NCBI GenBank assembly: GCA_964552325.1
Contig: CAZKHA010000033.1
Coordinates: 1 to 28,108, forward strand
Reading direction: 5' to 3'
DNA length: 28,108 nucleotides
Origin: CAZKCK01 sp964552325
GTDB lineage: Bacteria; Bacteroidota; Bacteroidia; Bacteroidales; TTA-H9
Positions 24,748 through 28,108 of this stretch are shown here, one piece after another. The position numbers and the translations under genes were made by a program. A model generated the notes under the pieces. That model saw only the letters and a program-made list of their open reading frames with translations. It ran no database searches and was not told where the DNA came from. Each line of letters opens with the position of its first letter. The stretch's first letter is position 1.

Positions 24748-24862
24748 CAAAAAAGTTGGGATCATACACCTCCTAGCTATGCAGATTTACCGAATCGTAC
24801 TGCTAGGTTTTGCCTTGCCGGTTCAGATAAACAAAACATTTGATTCTTTTCTCGCTCATTTG

Positions 24863-25079
24863 ATCATGATATACAGTTTTCCTCCAATACTTTCTAATCT
24901 CTACAACAAGAGAAGTGCACGGCTAAGCCTTTTTCGACTTTAGTAGATTTGAAATCATGATACATCGGTTAAAGCACTGCTGCATTCAATAACAACTGTA
25001 AAGCATGTCTTGTATTCTTAAACTTTATTTTTACCTTTGATGTTTCTAATCCTTCTTTATGATTAGCTTTTATCATGAT
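24863..25079. repeat. Three copies of the palindrome ATCATGAT
   Basis: Exact copies at 24863-24870, 24954-24961 and 25072-25079. The rightward promoter at 25010-25039 lies between copies two and three. The octamer is its own reverse complement, as expected for a dimeric regulator half-site or core. Confidence 0.55.
25010..25039 (+). promoter_or_regulatory. Promoter of the hybrid sensor kinase gene
   Basis: TTG (25010-25012), a 19-nt spacer, then TACCTTTG (25032-25039). The expected transcript start is near 25045, giving an unusually long leader of about 125 nt before the ATG at 25171. Confidence 0.7.
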
Positions 25080-25170
25080 GACACCAAACTGTTTTTGTAG
25101 CACAATGCTATCGATAGCTTGGCTTTGGGGACAAACTTGTTAATTAATAAGTTATTACAAATCTATTGAA

Positions 25171-27927
25171 ATGAAGTTTTTGGGTTATTTGCTATTAGTT
25201 GTTTTTCTAGCCTTGATATGTACGCCTGTGTTTAGCCAAAAAACCCGTGCAACAAAAGTTGCCGATAGTGTTCAGAATAAGTTGTTGAATGCCAAGAATT
25301 TGAATGATAGTTTAGATATAATCTTTTTTGCAACAGAGCGATATATTGACCTAATTCCCGATTATTCAGCTAGTTTAATCGAACAACTCAAGCCTTTTGT
25401 AAAGGCTTTTACTCCTCTACAAACCGTAAAATATAGTTTAACCAAGGGGAATTTGGCAATAATTCGCAATCGGTTTGATGATGCGCTGAGGTTTTTTAAA
25501 GAAGCACAACATGTTGCAAAAGATAATCAATTAGTAAGCCTAGAACAGGATGCTGCTTTTTTAAGTGCAGAAACAATGTTTTTACAGGCTGACCTTAGCA
25601 ACGCTAAATTATTGTTATTGGAGTTATTGAAATCTCCAAATCTTTCTGACTACAACAAAGTTAGGTCTTATTTGGTACTTGGTAAAGTAAGTTACTTCGA
25701 AGGGCAATTTGCACAATCACTGAATTATTCCAACCAAGGTTTGAAGATTTGCGCTGTTGGTTGTAGGCCTGAGTTACAAATTGAATTATATGTGTTAAAA
25801 GGTGATGCCTACATGGAAAAAGGTAGCTTTGTTGAGGCAATTAGTATATTGCTTAAGGCAAAACGAATGGCTCAAAATGCCGATTTGTTAAACTACCAAT
25901 CTGCTGTTTATAATAGTATTGGAATTGTTTTTATGACCATTAATAACCCCAAGCAGGCTATTAGTTGGTTTGAGCAAGCGCTTATCCTTTGCGAAGAACT
26001 TCAGAATGACGCACGCTTAGCTGATATCTATAATAATTTGGGAAGCTCGTGGTTAAGTTTGCATGATTTTAACAAGTCGAAAACATACTACCTTAAAGCT
26101 CAAGAAGTTTGGGCTTCTTTAAAAGATAGTATCGGGATATCAACAGCCTATAACAATATGGCTGAATACTGCCTTGTTACCGGCGATTTATTGGGGGCTC
26201 AGCAAAATATCAGAAAATCCATCGAACTCGATGAACTGTTTTATGACACTGTTGCACTTATGGATAGTTACCAAACCGCGGGTGAAATTGAAGCAAAAAG
26301 CGGTAATTACGAACTAGCATTGAATTACTTAAACAAAGCTTACGCATTTAATAAGGAGTTTAATGCGATTGCTACTCAAATTAAGCTATTCGAACGCCTT
26401 TCAAAAACATACGAGGTAATGGGTGATTATCAAAAAGCCTTGCAGTTTGCCAAATTATATCAAAAAAACAATGAGATATTTTTAAACGATAGTATCATTC
26501 TAACAATTAACAATTTGGTGGAGAAGGAGTCCTATATGCTTTTGCACGATAACAACAGCACGTCTGTATCCAAAATTATTGCTCCATCACAGGCCGAAGA
26601 GTTTAAGAGTGTGCTGCGGAAACTGCAAACGGCTTATTATTTATTGATTTTGCTTGTGGCCGTATCCATCGTTGCATTTGCATTTTGGTTTAAGTACCAA
26701 ATTAAATCAGAGAAGTTAAAATCAGAATTAAATGATTATCAGGAGCTTCATAAATCTGCTGAAGAGGCAGCTAAGGTAGCTATTGCCAAGGCTAATGATG
26801 CTTATAAACAGCAAGAAAACTTCTTGCACTGCATGACGCATGAGTTAAGGACTCCTCTTAATGGAATAATCGGCTTCGCCTCCATTATGGAAGAAGAAAT
26901 TGGAGATGATAATTTAAGGAACATGGCTCGCAACATAACCCAAAGTGGTAATCGCTTGCTTGCAACGGTTAACGGATTACTCGATTTATCGGCATTTGAG
27001 GATAATAAACTTGAAATTGAACAATCAGTGTTCAACCTTAAGGAGTTGCTTTTTCAATGTGTGGAGAAATGGAGACAAGAGGCTAGAATTAAGGGGCTTG
27101 CAATTGATTTTATAACCGAATTGAATGAATTGTGGGTAAAAAGCGATTATGGCTTGCTTGATAAAATTGTTTGTTATTTAACCGATAATGCAATTAAATA
27201 TACAAGCGAGGGGTTTGTAAAAGTGGTCATGAGCGTTAGGTTTAGTAAGGGGCAGCAATGGGCTGTAATTAAAGTTATTGATTCGGGCATTGGAATACCT
27301 GAAGACCAGGTAGATTTGGTGTTTGCTAATTTTAGGCAGGCCAGCGAAGGATATACACGCCATTACGAAGGCCCTGGCATCGGATTAAGTCTTTCGCGTA
27401 GCCTTATTACCATTTTGGGTGGCTATATTGAAGTTGAAAGTACTGTTGACAATGGTTCAACTTTCAGTGTGTTTTTACCTGCAACACAACAGGTCGAAAT
27501 CGAAAAGCCCCTCCAATCAGCTTTCATCAACCGTTTAATTGCTAATGATAAACGACCACTCTTACTAGTGGAGGATGATGAAACAAACCGAGAGTTTGCT
27601 ACGTATGCTTTAAGTAAACATTTTGATATTGATTTGGCAGCAAATGGGAAAACAGCCTTACAGCTAGCCTCACAAAAAACATACAGCCTCATTTTAATGG
27701 ATATTAATCTGGGAAGGCAAATGAGTGGAGCTGAAGTTGTTACTGTTTTGAGGTTAAGGCCTGAATATGCAAATGTTCCAATTGCAGCCATCACGGCTAA
27801 CTACCGTGCTGACCATCGTGATGAATTACTGGTTTCAGGGTTTACCCATTTTTTGGCTAAGCCCTATACCCAAATCGAGTTGAAGTCGCTGGTAAGGAAA
27901 ATGCTGGGAAGCAACACGTTTGAGTAA
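25171..27927 (+). CDS. TPR-containing hybrid sensor histidine kinase/response regulator
   Basis: 918 residues. A signal peptide (1 to about 22) precedes a periplasmic region of TPR-like helical repeats (about 40-450; e.g. YNNLGSSWLSLHDFNKSKTYYLKAQ region, NYELALNYLNKAY). One membrane helix (about 487-508) and a coiled linker follow. The kinase core has the phosphoacceptor His557 in MTHELRTPLNGI, N-box TDNAIKYT (671-678), DSGIGIP (about 704-710) and GPGIGLSLS (about 735-743). A C-terminal receiver domain (about 797-915) has Glu801/Asp802/Asp803, phosphoacceptor Asp844 and Lys897. There is no DNA-binding output domain, so the signal must pass to a separate partner not seen here. TPR sensors of this kind occur widely in Bacteroidota; the ligand is unknown. 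Confidence 0.92.
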   Translation: MKFLGYLLLVVFLALICTPVFSQKTRATKVADSVQNKLLNAKNLNDSLDIIFFATERYIDLIPDYSASLIEQLKPFVKAFTPLQTVKYSLTKGNLAIIRNRFDDALRFFKEAQHVAKDNQLVSLEQDAAFLSAETMFLQADLSNAKLLLLELLKSPNLSDYNKVRSYLVLGKVSYFEGQFAQSLNYSNQGLKICAVGCRPELQIELYVLKGDAYMEKGSFVEAISILLKAKRMAQNADLLNYQSAVYNSIGIVFMTINNPKQAISWFEQALILCEELQNDARLADIYNNLGSSWLSLHDFNKSKTYYLKAQEVWASLKDSIGISTAYNNMAEYCLVTGDLLGAQQNIRKSIELDELFYDTVALMDSYQTAGEIEAKSGNYELALNYLNKAYAFNKEFNAIATQIKLFERLSKTYEVMGDYQKALQFAKLYQKNNEIFLNDSIILTINNLVEKESYMLLHDNNSTSVSKIIAPSQAEEFKSVLRKLQTAYYLLILLVAVSIVAFAFWFKYQIKSEKLKSELNDYQELHKSAEEAAKVAIAKANDAYKQQENFLHCMTHELRTPLNGIIGFASIMEEEIGDDNLRNMARNITQSGNRLLATVNGLLDLSAFEDNKLEIEQSVFNLKELLFQCVEKWRQEARIKGLAIDFITELNELWVKSDYGLLDKIVCYLTDNAIKYTSEGFVKVVMSVRFSKGQQWAVIKVIDSGIGIPEDQVDLVFANFRQASEGYTRHYEGPGIGLSLSRSLITILGGYIEVESTVDNGSTFSVFLPATQQVEIEKPLQSAFINRLIANDKRPLLLVEDDETNREFATYALSKHFDIDLAANGKTALQLASQKTYSLILMDINLGRQMSGAEVVTVLRLRPEYANVPIAAITANYRADHRDELLVSGFTHFLAKPYTQIELKSLVRKMLGSNTFE

Positions 27928-28108
27928 CAAAGGAAAATGATTATCCAGTGATATCATCACAGCGTATGTTAGCCACTAATATGCGAATAGCAACAAACAC
28001 CCAGGGCATATATCAGCATAATAGGAGCTGCGTGCATCAATTTGGTACTGCAATTCCGATCTTTAAAAACTGATAGTAAAAACATCAAAAATTATCCGAT
28101 AAAGTACT
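27928..28108. other. Terminal intergenic sequence, no gene recognised
   Basis: 181 nt after the kinase stop. A short dyad GTGAT-N3-ATCAC lies at 27949-27961 but has no T-run, so it is not a convincing terminator. No coding frame or promoter was recognised. Confidence 0.5.

Larger units (their letters stand above)
24643..25170. other. 528-bp divergent intergenic region, regulatory DNA with no gene seen
   Basis: No convincing reading frame on either strand. The region holds a leftward -7 element, a complete rightward promoter and three copies of an 8-bp palindrome, listed separately. Nothing further was recognised. Confidence 0.6.

Noticed and set aside
27928..28108. Start or end of another gene, such as a carbon-starvation-like membrane protein, on the minus strand
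   Set aside because: All three leftward frames meet stop codons quickly and no family motif remains.

Overview
The window reads as a chromosomal segment of a member of the Bacteroidota. Four lines of evidence agree: a giant secreted protein with BACON repeats and a type IX secretion (T9SS) type A sorting tail; a DUF4295 gene between rpmG and ftsY; promoters of the TTTG-N19-TAnnTTTG type in front of several genes; and almost no Shine-Dalgarno sequences in A/T-rich leaders. Most of it is ordinary chromosome. The outstanding locus is a compact nonribosomal peptide synthetase (NRPS) region at 5-13.8 kb. No phage, insertion sequence, CRISPR or tRNA was seen.

Layout. 1-114 is the tail of a rightward gene that meets, across a bidirectional terminator, the leftward 1497-residue T9SS-secreted BACON protein (169-4662). 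After a 398-bp divergent gap come a FemAB/GNAT-like transferase (5061-6212) and a 2488-residue NRPS (6321-13787). The NRPS order is A-T-C-formyltransferase-half C-A-T-TE. A cold-shock protein follows (13889-14092). A leftward housekeeping block then reads rpmG, DUF4295, ftsY (15603 to 14176). Next is a leftward three-gene group of DUF5063 protein, glycosyltransferase fused to a degenerate polyprenyl-phosphate sugar transferase, and 3'-5' exonuclease (19122 to 15703).

A rightward pair encodes a GreA-like factor and a PlsC-like acyltransferase (19317-20325). It collides, with overlapping stop codons, with a leftward LpxL-like acyltransferase (21206 to 20322). Upstream of that lie a TonB-dependent receptor of heme-receptor type (23812 to 21407) and a small membrane-anchored protein (24642 to 24109). 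After a 528-bp regulatory gap the window ends with a TPR-containing hybrid sensor kinase (25171-27927).

How the genes fit together. The NRPS looks able to make a formylated dipeptide by itself: one loading module, one condensation domain, a formyltransferase with its catalytic Asn/His/Asp intact, a second adenylation domain whose hand-read pocket is acidic (a basic substrate is likely), and a releasing thioesterase. The preceding transferase is the only candidate tailoring partner in the window, and no phosphopantetheinyl transferase was found. The two lipid acyltransferases and the glycosyltransferase fusion point to envelope biogenesis. The best regulatory curiosities are three copies of the palindrome ATCATGAT around the sensor-kinase promoter and a strong hairpin with an alternative pairing directly in front of the LpxL-like start codon. 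All identifications come from reading sequence motifs; no database search was run.
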